The notes beneath the pieces are model-generated. The model saw nothing but the letters and a program-made list of their open reading frames with translations, was not told the origin of the DNA and did not search any database. The position numbers were made by a program, and so were the translations under genes. A stretch of 64,000 nucleotides of DNA from Paracoccus kondratievae (GTDB lineage Bacteria; Pseudomonadota; Alphaproteobacteria; Rhodobacterales; Rhodobacteraceae): contig NZ_CP045073.1 in the NCBI RefSeq assembly GCF_009301415.1, positions 434,001-498,000 of the forward strand, read 5' to 3'. Every line of letters starts with the position of its first letter. The stretch's first letter is position 1. Below are positions 8,575-16,813 of this stretch, piece after piece.

Positions 8575-9477
8575 ATGGAAAACGACGCCCTCGCCCCGCT
8601 CAGGGATCTGATCGCCCGCCAGTTTCGGGCCAATGGTCGCGAAACCCCCATTGACGGGCTGGTTCTGACCTCGGTCACCACACCGACCGGGCCGATCCAC
8701 GCCGTCTATCGCCCCTCGCTTTGCGTGGTGGTCCAGGGCTCAAAGACCAGCATGCTGGGCGAGCACGCCTATCGCTATGATGCCGGGAAGTGCCTGATCG
8801 CATCAATGGAGGTCCCGATCCGGGCCGAGATCACCGGCGCATCCCCCGACCGCCCCTATCTGGCTTTCAGCCTGGCGCTTGACCCTGCGACGATCTCTGA
8901 TCTGCTGCTGGCACTGGGGCCGGGCAAAGACACCGCTGCCGCCCCCATCGCTTTGGCGGTACATGCGCTGGAACCCGCGCTGATCGACCCGCTGTGCCGG
9001 TTGCTTGCTCTGTGCGACCGGCCGCGCGACCTGCCGATCCTGTCGCCGCTGATCCAGCGCGAGATTACCTGGCTGCTGCTGAATGGGCCGATGGGGCGGG
9101 CGCTGCGCCAGGTCGGGCTTGCCGGCAGTCCAATGGCGCGGATCGCCCGGGCCATCGCCTGTATACGCGACAGCTTTGCCGATCAGTTAAGCATCCGCAA
9201 ACTGGCCGATGTGGCGGGGATGAGTCCCGCAACCTTTCACCGCCATTTCAAGGCGGTGACAACGATGACGCCAGTGCAGTATCAAAAGCAGCTGCGCCTG
9301 CAAGAGGCGCGACGTCTGCTTTTGTCGGGCGACGCAGATGTGGCGCGGATCGGTTATGCGATTGGCTATGAAAGTCCCTCGCAGTTCAGCCGGGAATATC
9401 GCCGCCTGTTCGGTCAGCCCCCCGGCCGCGACGGGCAAGAGATCCGCCGCGTGCTGACCCCGCAGATTGGCGCCTGA
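8575..9477 (+). CDS. AraC-family transcriptional regulator (AraC_N cupin type)
   Basis: 300 residues. The first about 160 form the AraC_N cupin sensor (PTGPIHAVYRPSLCVVVQGSK, then GKCLIASMEVPI). The C-terminal 100 residues are the double helix-turn-helix: IRKLADVAGMSPATFHRHFKAVT and IGYAIGYESPSQFSREYRRLFG. The ATG at 8575 is preferred to an upstream one at 8506 because it starts at the conserved region and leaves a normal divergent promoter space. Regulators of this subfamily are often paired with aldo/keto or short-chain reductases, as here. Its 3' end overlaps the convergent gntR pseudogene by 64 bp. The inducer is unknown. Confidence 0.9.
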   Translation: MENDALAPLRDLIARQFRANGRETPIDGLVLTSVTTPTGPIHAVYRPSLCVVVQGSKTSMLGEHAYRYDAGKCLIASMEVPIRAEITGASPDRPYLAFSLALDPATISDLLLALGPGKDTAAAPIALAVHALEPALIDPLCRLLALCDRPRDLPILSPLIQREITWLLLNGPMGRALRQVGLAGSPMARIARAIACIRDSFADQLSIRKLADVAGMSPATFHRHFKAVTTMTPVQYQKQLRLQEARRLLLSGDADVARIGYAIGYESPSQFSREYRRLFGQPPGRDGQEIRRVLTPQIGA

Positions 9478-10255
9478 CCAGCCGCAGCCTGCTGCAAATC
9501 AGGGCCTTGTTCGTGCAAGCTCACGGGCAGATCGCCATTCCCTGCAACAATGACCGGCCTGCGCTTTGTAAACAACCCGTCGCGCGAATGCTCAAGATGA
9601 GTTTGCATCAGGTCATGTGCGAGGACTGAATCGCCCGTGCGTATCGCATCTGAGATCGCCGCATGTTCCTTGAACACCTGCGCCAGCCCCCGGACCTCAC
9701 GCACGACAGTGGCGCCGTGAAAGCGCATGCCGACGGCGATATGATCCCTGAGCGCCTCCATCGCGATCGAGAAATAGGTGTTCTCGGAGGCAATCGCGAT
9801 CGCAAGATGGAACTGAAAATCAGCATCCTCGCGATGGTGTTGGCGGTTGGTCACATCACGCATCAGGCCAAGGGCCACGTCGATGCGCTCCAGCGCCGCC
9901 AGATCACGACGCTCGGCCGCACAGGCGGCAGCCGCGGGTTCCAGCGTCAGGCGGAATTCATAGCAGCTGAGCAGATCCGAGACATTCTCAAGCGGCCCAA
10001 AGCCCAACGGCTGCTTCAGCCCGATGGTGCGCACGAAACTACCCGTGCCCTGACGCGAATAGATCAGCCCGCGCTCGCGCAGCTTTCGCAGCGCATCGCG
10101 GACAACTGGGCGAGAGACCTCGAATCGGCTGCAAGGTCATGTTCGGTCGGCAGTCGTTCGTCAGGGTGGTAGGAGCCTGATTTGATCGCCCGTTCCATAC
10201 GTTCGAACACGATCTCGCTCAGCGATCTCCTTGCCCTTTTTCCCGGTTCCGCCAT
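9414..10255 (-). pseudogene. GntR/FadR-family regulator broken by a one-base frameshift
   Basis: The N-terminal winged helix starts at the ATG at 10255 (MAEPGKRARRSLSEIVFERM, then LPTEHDLAA) and then runs out of frame. One frame over, the missing part continues as FEVSRPVVRDALRKLRERGL and GTGSFVRT, followed by an FCD ligand-binding domain to 9414. Inserting one base in GAATC at 10122-10126 would restore the full reading frame, so a single-base deletion has split the gene. The last 40 residues run past the usual end of the FCD domain and overlap the AraC gene. As it stands the regulator would not be made; a sequencing error is the alternative. Confidence 0.8.
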
Positions 10256-10687
10256 TCGGTTTCGCCCTTGAAAGATCTCTGGCAGCGTGACGCGGGTATC
10301 CGCTTCGCCGAAACCGCCAGATATAACGATAATGCTGATTTCCTCCATATTGGCCAGAGGCAACCCCGGCAGACATTCCCCCGCAAGCTGCAACGCGGAA
10401 ATGCCTGTATGGGCCAGGGCCGCCCTGGCCGTCGCCCCGCCCGAGAAAAGCAGCGCCTGCCGGTCAGAAGTCAGCCAGCGATGGATGCCTTGCGCAAGCG
10501 CAGCGGGCCACCTGCTGCCCGGATATCTACCCGTCCCCGGCACCGTCGGCACCAGCACATGCGATCGCGGGGCGGTTCCGACGCCCTGTCTGGTCACTGA
10601 CCCCAAAGCCATGGAACGCAATATGGGCTGTGCCGCCGCGCCTGTTTGCAAGAAACCCCGGTAGGCAGGGTTGGGACAAGCCCACAC
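10256..10687 (-). pseudogene. C-terminal remnant of a four-carbon acid sugar kinase (DUF1537)
   Basis: In the frame that continues without a stop into the broken gntR gene, the translation reads LLFSGGATARAALAHTGIS, then LAGECLPGLPLAN and ISGGFGEADT. These match the nucleotide-binding C-terminal domain of OtnK/DtnK-type four-carbon acid sugar kinases (SGGxTA, EhxPGVPL, KSGGFGxxDT). The N-terminal domain is absent and the upstream part is degenerate, so this is a fragment. Such kinases are commonly next to GntR/FCD regulators, which fits the broken regulator beside it. The assignment comes from motif recall only. Confidence 0.5.
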
Positions 10688-10751
10688 AATGTGTCAGCGG
10701 GAGGAACGCGCGCCTGACCACTGGGGAACACTGGCCGGTGCCCGGTACACC

Positions 10752-11531
10752 TTAGCGCCCTTTCCAGACCGGATCCCGTTTCTCGACAAAGGCGCGCGCC
10801 CCTTCGAACTGATCTTCAGAACTGTAAAGCCGCTCGACTGTTTCAAACTGGCTCCTGGTGATCCGGTTCATCGCGTCCTGAAACTTCATGTTCTCGGCCT
10901 CGCGAACAATCTCCTTGATCGCGGCAAAGACCAGCGGAGGCCCAGAGGCCAGCTCATCGGCAAGCCTGCGCGCCTCGGCCATCAGATCTTCGGCGCGGGT
11001 GATACGGTTGATCAGGCCCCAGCCAAGCGCCTCTTTCGCGTCAAACCATCGTCCGGTCAGCAAAAGCTCCATCGCGATATGATAGGGAATGCGCTTGGGC
11101 AGCTTGATCGACGCCGCATCCGCGACCGTCCCCGAGCGGATTTCAGGCAAGGCAAAGGTCGCGTGTCCGGCAGCAATGATGATGTCCCCTGACAAAGCAA
11201 GCTCAAGCCCACCGCCGCAGCAGATCCCGTTTACGGCGATGATGACCGGCTTGTTCAGGCCACGCAGCTCTTGCAACCCGCCAAAACCGCCGACCCCGTA
11301 ATCTCCGTCAACCGGGTCCCCGGCGGCGGCGGCTTTCAGGTCCCAGCCGGCGGAAAAGAATTTCTCACCGGCCGCTGTCAGGATCGCGACGCGCAGATCG
11401 GGGTTGTCGCGAAACCCGGCAAAGACACGGCCCATCTCGCGGCTGGTCGCAAGGTCGATGGCATTCGCCTTGGGCCTTGCCAGCGTGACCTCAAGGATAT
11501 GGCCACGGATTTCGGTCAGAACTGCGCTCAT
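10752..11531 (-). CDS. caiD: Enoyl-CoA hydratase/isomerase, carnitinyl-CoA dehydratase-like (CaiD)
   Basis: 259 residues of the crotonase family with unusually high resemblance to CaiD along the whole length: RPKANAIDLATSREMG, GEKFFSAGWDLKAAA, then GGLELAL and FALPEIRSG carrying the two family glutamates, and the C terminus FVEKRDPVWKGR. CaiD interconverts crotonobetainyl-CoA and L-carnitinyl-CoA in the cytoplasm. It is the last gene of a three-gene operon; its ATG overlaps the stop of the acyl-CoA synthetase gene by four bases. The oxyanion region reads GICCGGGLE where E. coli has GYAFGGGFE, so the substrate may differ somewhat from carnitine. Confidence 0.85.
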   Translation of the reverse strand: MSAVLTEIRGHILEVTLARPKANAIDLATSREMGRVFAGFRDNPDLRVAILTAAGEKFFSAGWDLKAAAAGDPVDGDYGVGGFGGLQELRGLNKPVIIAVNGICCGGGLELALSGDIIIAAGHATFALPEIRSGTVADAASIKLPKRIPYHIAMELLLTGRWFDAKEALGWGLINRITRAEDLMAEARRLADELASGPPLVFAAIKEIVREAENMKFQDAMNRITRSQFETVERLYSSEDQFEGARAFVEKRDPVWKGR

Positions 11532-13561
11532 TGCTTCCCCCTTCGGATCAATGCGTCCACCGCAACGGCATCACCCGTGCGGCAGATCAGTGGGTTAATC
11601 TCGGCCTCGATCAGACCGGACGTTGCGCGAACATATGATTGCAGCGCCATCACCGCCGCGATGATCGAACCAATGTTGGCGCCCTGCCCGCCGCGCCAAC
11701 CTTCGAGCAGCGGCCAGATACGCAGCCTATGCAGTGCCCCCTCGACCTCCTCGGCACTGACCGGCAGCAGCAGCGAGACGCTGTCCTGCAACAGCTCTGT
11801 CAGGACACCGCCTGCCCCCAGCGTCAGCATCCAGCCATGCGGGCGGTCGCGGGTGATGCCAATAATCAGCTCGGCCACCGCACCGGTGACCATTTCCTCG
11901 ACCAGATAAGAGGCCGCGTTGATACGCGTCGCTGCCTCTTGCACGTCCTCCGCTGAGCGCAGGTTGATGGCGACCGCGCCAGCCTCGGTCTTATGCGCGA
12001 ACCCCTCACCCTTCAGCACGACCGGAAAGCCCAGTTCCCGAGCAACCGAAACCGCCTCATGTGCCCCATTCACCCGGCAGGAAACGGGCGTGCGGATACC
12101 ATGGGCGGCAAGCTGAGCCTTGGCCTCTGCCTCGGGCAGCAGTTCTTCTGCGACGGGATCGGGACCGGGGTCCCACAAAGGGTCGGGGGCGTTGCGCAAT
12201 GAAGGCAAGGCAGCCGCCGCAATCGCCTCCATCGCCTCGGGGATGCCACAAAGTGGTACGATATTATGCGCCAAACAGCACAACGCCACCTCTTCGGACA
12301 TGGTGTCGGGGATGCTTGAAATCAGGGCCAGCGGCAGATCAGGCGCCCGGCTGCCGTGGCGGCTGGCCGCAAAAGCCCCCAGCACCCGGTCCCATTCCTG
12401 CGTCGCACAGCGATCCGGACGCGGAAAATCCAACACCACGCAGGACATGGCCAGCTCTGGATCGGCCATGGCGCGAAAGCAATCGGTCAACGCGTCGCTG
12501 TCGCCCCAGATGTAGGTGTTGTAGTCCAGCGGATTTGACAAGGCGACCCTGGGGCCAAGCGCCTGCCCCAGCGTCCGGCGCTGTTCGGGACCAAGGGGCG
12601 GAAACTCGACCCCGGCCGCCAGTCCGGCATCCGCAATCAGACTTGCCTCGCCGCCCGAACAGGACATCGAGGCGATCCGCGCACCGGACAAAGATCCAGC
12701 AACGTGAAAGATTTTCAGCGTCTCAAGCAGCGCCGACAGGCTGCTGACCTGCGAAATACCAAGCCGCCCAAGCAACGCCCGCCCCGCCGCATCCGACCCG
12801 GCCAGCGAGGCAGTATGCGACACCGTTGCCACACGCGCCTGTTCCGAGGCACCGACCTTCAGGGCGACGATCCGCTTGCCAAGCCGCCTTGCCGTCGCGG
12901 CCATAGCCTCGAAAGCGGTAAGGTTGCCGATCCCCTCGATATGCAGGCCAAGTGCAGTGACACGCGGGTCACGCAACAGCGCCTCGCCGACCTCGGGCAG
13001 GCCGGTCCGGGCCTGATTGCCCACAGTCACGACATAGCCCACCGGAACCCCGCGCCGCTGCATGGTCAGGTTGATGGCGATGTTCGAGCTTTGCGTGATG
13101 ATCGCCACGCCGCGATCAATCCGCACCGCACCGTGCTGGTCGGGCCAAAGCGCCGCGCCATCCAGCGCATTGATGAAACCATAGCAGTTCGGCCCCAGAA
13201 ACGGCATCTCTGCTGCCGCCGCGATCAGCCGCTGTTGCAGATCAGCGCCGTCCGGCAACTCGGCGGCGGCCTCTGAAAAGCCGGCGGCAAAGCAGACGGC
13301 CCCGCCCGCCTTCATCTGTGCCAATGCGGCGACAACCGGGATCGTTGCCTCGCGGTTCACGCCGACAAAGGCAGCGTCAGGTGGGAACGGCAAGCTTTGC
13401 ACGCTGGGGTAGGCCTTGACGCCCTCGATCTGGTCCCTTGACGGATGAACCGGCCAGATCGGACCCGTAAAGCCGATCTTGCGGCATTCGCGGACGATAT
13501 TGGCACACCATGACCCGCCGCCCACCACGGCGATGCTTTGTGGTCTGAGCAACCGTTCCAT
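11528..13561 (-). CDS. Acetate--CoA ligase family protein (ADP-forming acyl-CoA synthetase)
   Basis: About 677 residues. The N-terminal half is a CoA-binding Rossmann domain (SIAVVGGGSWCANIVRECRKIGF) followed by the succinyl-CoA-ligase-like domain with FLGPNCYGFIN and IITQSSNIAIN. The C-terminal 220 residues form an ATP-grasp domain (GFPVVLKGEGFAHKTEAGAVAINL). This fused arrangement activates acids to CoA thioesters with ATP, giving ADP and phosphate. The ATG at 13561 overlaps the upstream stop as TGATG; a GTG three bases earlier is an alternative. Between a dehydrogenase and a CaiD-like hydratase, it most likely activates the pathway substrate. Confidence 0.88.
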   Translation of the reverse strand: MERLLRPQSIAVVGGGSWCANIVRECRKIGFTGPIWPVHPSRDQIEGVKAYPSVQSLPFPPDAAFVGVNREATIPVVAALAQMKAGGAVCFAAGFSEAAAELPDGADLQQRLIAAAAEMPFLGPNCYGFINALDGAALWPDQHGAVRIDRGVAIITQSSNIAINLTMQRRGVPVGYVVTVGNQARTGLPEVGEALLRDPRVTALGLHIEGIGNLTAFEAMAATARRLGKRIVALKVGASEQARVATVSHTASLAGSDAAGRALLGRLGISQVSSLSALLETLKIFHVAGSLSGARIASMSCSGGEASLIADAGLAAGVEFPPLGPEQRRTLGQALGPRVALSNPLDYNTYIWGDSDALTDCFRAMADPELAMSCVVLDFPRPDRCATQEWDRVLGAFAASRHGSRAPDLPLALISSIPDTMSEEVALCCLAHNIVPLCGIPEAMEAIAAAALPSLRNAPDPLWDPGPDPVAEELLPEAEAKAQLAAHGIRTPVSCRVNGAHEAVSVARELGFPVVLKGEGFAHKTEAGAVAINLRSAEDVQEAATRINAASYLVEEMVTGAVAELIIGITRDRPHGWMLTLGAGGVLTELLQDSVSLLLPVSAEEVEGALHRLRIWPLLEGWRGGQGANIGSIIAAVMALQSYVRATSGLIEAEINPLICRTGDAVAVDALIRRGKQ

Positions 13562-14721
13562 CACGCGCCCATAGGACGAAAAAGATCGCGGCTGATGATG
13601 TGGCGCTGGATTTCGGAAGTGCCGTCCCAGATCCGTTCGACCCGCGCATCGCGCCAGAAACGCTCGATGGGGAAATCGTCCATCAGCCCCATGCCGCCAA
13701 AGATCTGTAACGTCCTGTCCGTGACCCTGGCCAGCATTTCAGAGGCATAAAGCTTGGCGCTCGCTATCTCGCGGTTCGCAGGCAGCCCCTGATCCAGACG
13801 CCACGCCGCCGCAAGGGTCAGCCAATCAGCCGCGTCGATCTCGGTGATCATATCGGCAATCTGAAAGCTGACACCCTGAAATTTCGCAATCGGCTGACCA
13901 AACTGTCTGCGCTCGGCCGCGTAGTTCAGGGCATAGTCAAAACAACGACGCGCCCGGCCGACACAAAAGGCCGCGACCGTCAATCTTGTGGCGTAAAGCC
14001 ATTCATTCATGACCCTGAAGCCGCCATCCACCTCACCCAGCACCTGCTCTTTCGGCAGGCGGCAGCTGTCGAAATAAAGCGTGTAATTCTTGTAGCCGCG
14101 ATGTGAGACAGAGTTATATCCGTCACGGACCTCAAACCCCGGAGTGCCACGGTCCACAAGAAAGCAGGTGATCCGCTTTTTTGGTCCGTACGGGGAATCG
14201 TCGACGCCCGTGGCGACAAAAACGATGAAGAAATCGGCATGTTCAGCGCCAGAGATGAAATGCTTTGAGCCGTTGACGATCCAGTCATCACCGCTGCGGA
14301 CCGCCTGACATTTCATGCCACGAACATCAGAGCCCGCATCAGGTTCGGTCATGGCCAACGCATCCATTTTCTCACCGCGCACGGCGGGGAAAAGGTAGCG
14401 TTCGCGCTGATCTCCGACGCAAGCCATCAGGATATTCTGGGGGCGCCCGAAAAAATGCGTCAGCGCCATCGAACCTCGGCCCAGTTCCCGCTCGACCAAG
14501 GTGATATCGACATGGGAAAGCCCTGCGCCTCCGACCTCTTCAGGAAAGTTGCAGGCGTAAAAGCCCAGGTCGCGAACCTTTTGCTTTAAAGACTCGGCAA
14601 CTTCGCGCGGGACCGTTCCGCTGCGCTCAACCAGCTGTTCATGCGGGTAGATTTCGTTTTCAACAAAGTCCCGGACCGTTTTCACGATCATGTCCTGTTC
14701 CTGAGTCAGTGCGAAATCCAT
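13561..14721 (-). CDS. Acyl-CoA dehydrogenase
   Basis: 386 residues, FAD-dependent, starting at MDFALTQEQD with AGGGAGAAGG just upstream; the longer in-frame extension has no family resemblance. Signature segments are AMTEPDAGSDVRGM, ADWIVNGSKHFISGA-like glycine-rich FAD contacts, RRQFGQPIAKFQGVSFQIADM, and the C-terminal IFGGMGLMDDFPIERFWRD. At the position where short- and medium-chain enzymes carry the catalytic glutamate (YEGTSQIQ), this protein has WDGTSEIQ, an aspartate. It is the first gene of the operon with the synthetase and CaiD-like hydratase and would introduce the double bond that the hydratase then hydrates. Confidence 0.92.
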   Translation of the reverse strand: MDFALTQEQDMIVKTVRDFVENEIYPHEQLVERSGTVPREVAESLKQKVRDLGFYACNFPEEVGGAGLSHVDITLVERELGRGSMALTHFFGRPQNILMACVGDQRERYLFPAVRGEKMDALAMTEPDAGSDVRGMKCQAVRSGDDWIVNGSKHFISGAEHADFFIVFVATGVDDSPYGPKKRITCFLVDRGTPGFEVRDGYNSVSHRGYKNYTLYFDSCRLPKEQVLGEVDGGFRVMNEWLYATRLTVAAFCVGRARRCFDYALNYAAERRQFGQPIAKFQGVSFQIADMITEIDAADWLTLAAAWRLDQGLPANREIASAKLYASEMLARVTDRTLQIFGGMGLMDDFPIERFWRDARVERIWDGTSEIQRHIISRDLFRPMGA

Positions 14722-14797
14722 GGCCTTCTCCCTTGCCGATGCCCCCTGACTATGTAACGGCTCGGCAAGCAAGATCATGCAAAGTAGGTTTATTTTC

Positions 14798-15757
14798 ATG
14801 CAGAAATGGCAGGAGGCGAAAATAATTCGGCGAGTCGATGTCCTGCTGTTCGACAGGTTCTCGAACCATTGCCTGGCCAATACGATCGAACCCTTGCGCG
14901 CGGCGAATGATCTGGCCGGGGAAAGGCTGTATACGTGGCGTTTTCTCAGCATGACGGGTGCGCAGGTCACCTCTTCCAGCGGATTGCCGGTGATGCCCGA
15001 GGCGGGGCTGACCCAGGACGATGGCGCAGACTATCTGATCGTGATGCCCAGCTATGATTTCCGCCAGCACGCGACAGGCAAGGTGGCGCGCGCGCTCCGG
15101 GCTGCGGCAGGTAAATATGCAAAGCTGATCGGCATGGATACAGGTGCCTGGTTACTTGCCGCGGCCGGGCTGCTGGATGGACGCCGCGCCACCATTCACT
15201 GGGATGAGCTTGATGCCCTTGCCGAGCAGTTTCCGAATGTCGAGGTGTTCACCGACCGGTTTGTCGCGGATGGGAACTGCATTACCTGCGGCGGCGTGAC
15301 GACAGCTTTCGACCTGATCCTGTCCCTTATCCGCGAACATCATGGACCGATGCTGTCAATCGAGGTTGCCAGCATGTTCATGCATGGCATCAGAAACGAC
15401 CTCAGGGATATCCGGCCTTTGGACAGCCAGCTTGTCAACGATGCCATCTCTCTGATGCGCAGAGAGATTGAATATCCGCTACGAATACCCGAGATCGCCG
15501 GGCGACTTCGGATCAGCCGAAAAAAACTGGAAGAGCTTTTTCTGGAACACACCGGCTCCACCCCGCAATCCATCTACAAATCCCTGCGGCTGCGTGAGGC
15601 GCGAAGACTGGCGCAAAGTTCCGGTTTCAGCATAGCCGAGATCGCCACACGCTGCGGCTATGCCGATCCCTCTGCGCTGACACGGGCATTTCAGATCGAA
15701 TATGGCCATCCGCCAAGTTTTTACCGGGGGCATAGAGGCGGCACAGGTCAGGCCTGA
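14798..15757 (+). CDS. GlxA-family AraC regulator with amidotransferase-like sensor domain (CdhR-like)
   Basis: About 319 residues. The N-terminal 190 form a DJ-1/GATase1-like domain (VDVLLFDRFSNHCLANTIEPLRAAND to NCITCGGVTTAFDLIL). The C-terminal 100 contain two AraC helix-turn-helix motifs (IPEIAGRLRISRKKLEELF and IAEIATRCGYADPSALTRAFQIEYG). An in-frame ATG at 14777 is possible, but 14798 has the better spaced AAGTAGG. Regulators of this architecture control carnitine and glycine-betaine catabolism in Pseudomonas (CdhR, GbdR). Divergent placement 76 bp from the dehydrogenase-synthetase-caiD operon points to it as that operon's activator. The ligand is inferred only. Confidence 0.88.
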   Translation: MQKWQEAKIIRRVDVLLFDRFSNHCLANTIEPLRAANDLAGERLYTWRFLSMTGAQVTSSSGLPVMPEAGLTQDDGADYLIVMPSYDFRQHATGKVARALRAAAGKYAKLIGMDTGAWLLAAAGLLDGRRATIHWDELDALAEQFPNVEVFTDRFVADGNCITCGGVTTAFDLILSLIREHHGPMLSIEVASMFMHGIRNDLRDIRPLDSQLVNDAISLMRREIEYPLRIPEIAGRLRISRKKLEELFLEHTGSTPQSIYKSLRLREARRLAQSSGFSIAEIATRCGYADPSALTRAFQIEYGHPPSFYRGHRGGTGQA

Positions 15758-15823
15758 CGCATCAGCCAACCTTGTCCTGTGGCAAAGCAGCAAACTCTAT
15801 TCGCTCTCGGATGACGACGCCGA

Positions 15824-16729
15824 TTATTCCGGCCCATCACTCTTTGCCCCCTTGGATGACTGACGTCGCTTTGGGGCGGTATAATAAGTGTTCAGCTCTG
15901 ACAGATGCCGGTCGGCATTTTCCAATGCAGCCAATGCACCCTCACGGTTGCGATTGGCCAAAAGCCCGCAAAGCACCTCGGACACGGCCAGCGCAGGGGC
16001 AAGAGTGTGAAAAAAGGTCGGGCTTTCCGTAGGGCAAAGGATCACTTCATCTGCCATGGCAGCCAAAGGGGAAACCTCGCTGTCGGTAATCGCCACCATG
16101 CCCAGCCCTTTGTCGCGGGCCATGCGCGCCAGCTCAAGCGAATAGCGCGCATAAGGGTTGATCGACACCGCCAGCAGCACATCCTGCGGTCCGGCCCCCA
16201 TCAGCCCGTCACCGACCGTCCCCGCAGGCCCGTCCAGATGCACGCTGTGCTCTCCCAGCAGCGTCATCACATAATGGAAATGCCATGCAACCAGATGACA
16301 AGAGCGCAGCCCCAGCACATAGATGCGGCGGGCCTCGCCAAGACGTGCGGCGGCTGCCTCCAAGCGGCTTACGGCCCCCGGCTCGGTCAGCCGCGCAATC
16401 TGCACCGAGAGGCTTTGCAGCATCTGCACGGCCAGCCCGTCTTGGCTTACGCTCGCCCGTTGCTGCTGGGCAGCGAAACCATCAATGCGCTGCCGGATGG
16501 CGCGGGCATGATGGGCACGGATGTCGTCATAACCATCCAGACCCAGAAACTTGGCCAGCCGGGTCATGGTCGAGGGCTGCACCCCCGCACTGCGCGCCAG
16601 CTGCCGCATTGAGACCAGCGCCACCTCATCTGGATGTTCAAGAATATAGCGCGCGGCCTGCTGCAACTGCGACGGCATTCCATCAAACGCGGCAATGAGT
16701 TGAGCCCGCAGGGCGTCTTGATGAGACAT
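15824..16729 (-). CDS. MurR/RpiR-family transcriptional regulator
   Basis: About 301 residues. The N-terminal HTH_6 domain (PSQLQQAARYILEHPDEVALVSMRQLARSAGVQPSTMTRLAKFLGLDGYDDIR) is followed by a SIS phosphosugar-binding domain (about 120-260, with RIYVLGLRSCHLVAWHF and AVSINPYARYSLEL). ATG 16729 is preferred to the TTG at 16738 because GGAACG is correctly spaced before it. The family usually senses sugar phosphates or, in rhizobia, inositol and amino-compound metabolites. Its neighbours are a convergent GlxA regulator and, upstream, the IS copy, so its regulon is not evident. The insertion at 16813 lies only 84 bp before the start and may have displaced its original promoter region. Confidence 0.88.
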   Translation of the reverse strand: MSHQDALRAQLIAAFDGMPSQLQQAARYILEHPDEVALVSMRQLARSAGVQPSTMTRLAKFLGLDGYDDIRAHHARAIRQRIDGFAAQQQRASVSQDGLAVQMLQSLSVQIARLTEPGAVSRLEAAAARLGEARRIYVLGLRSCHLVAWHFHYVMTLLGEHSVHLDGPAGTVGDGLMGAGPQDVLLAVSINPYARYSLELARMARDKGLGMVAITDSEVSPLAAMADEVILCPTESPTFFHTLAPALAVSEVLCGLLANRNREGALAALENADRHLSELNTYYTAPKRRQSSKGAKSDGPE

Positions 16730-16813
16730 TCGTTCCAAGCCTTTGGGTCATGTGCCGTCAGAATTGGTAAAAAACGTGCAAAGTGCAACGTAAAAGCTCA
16801 GATTCCGATGCTA

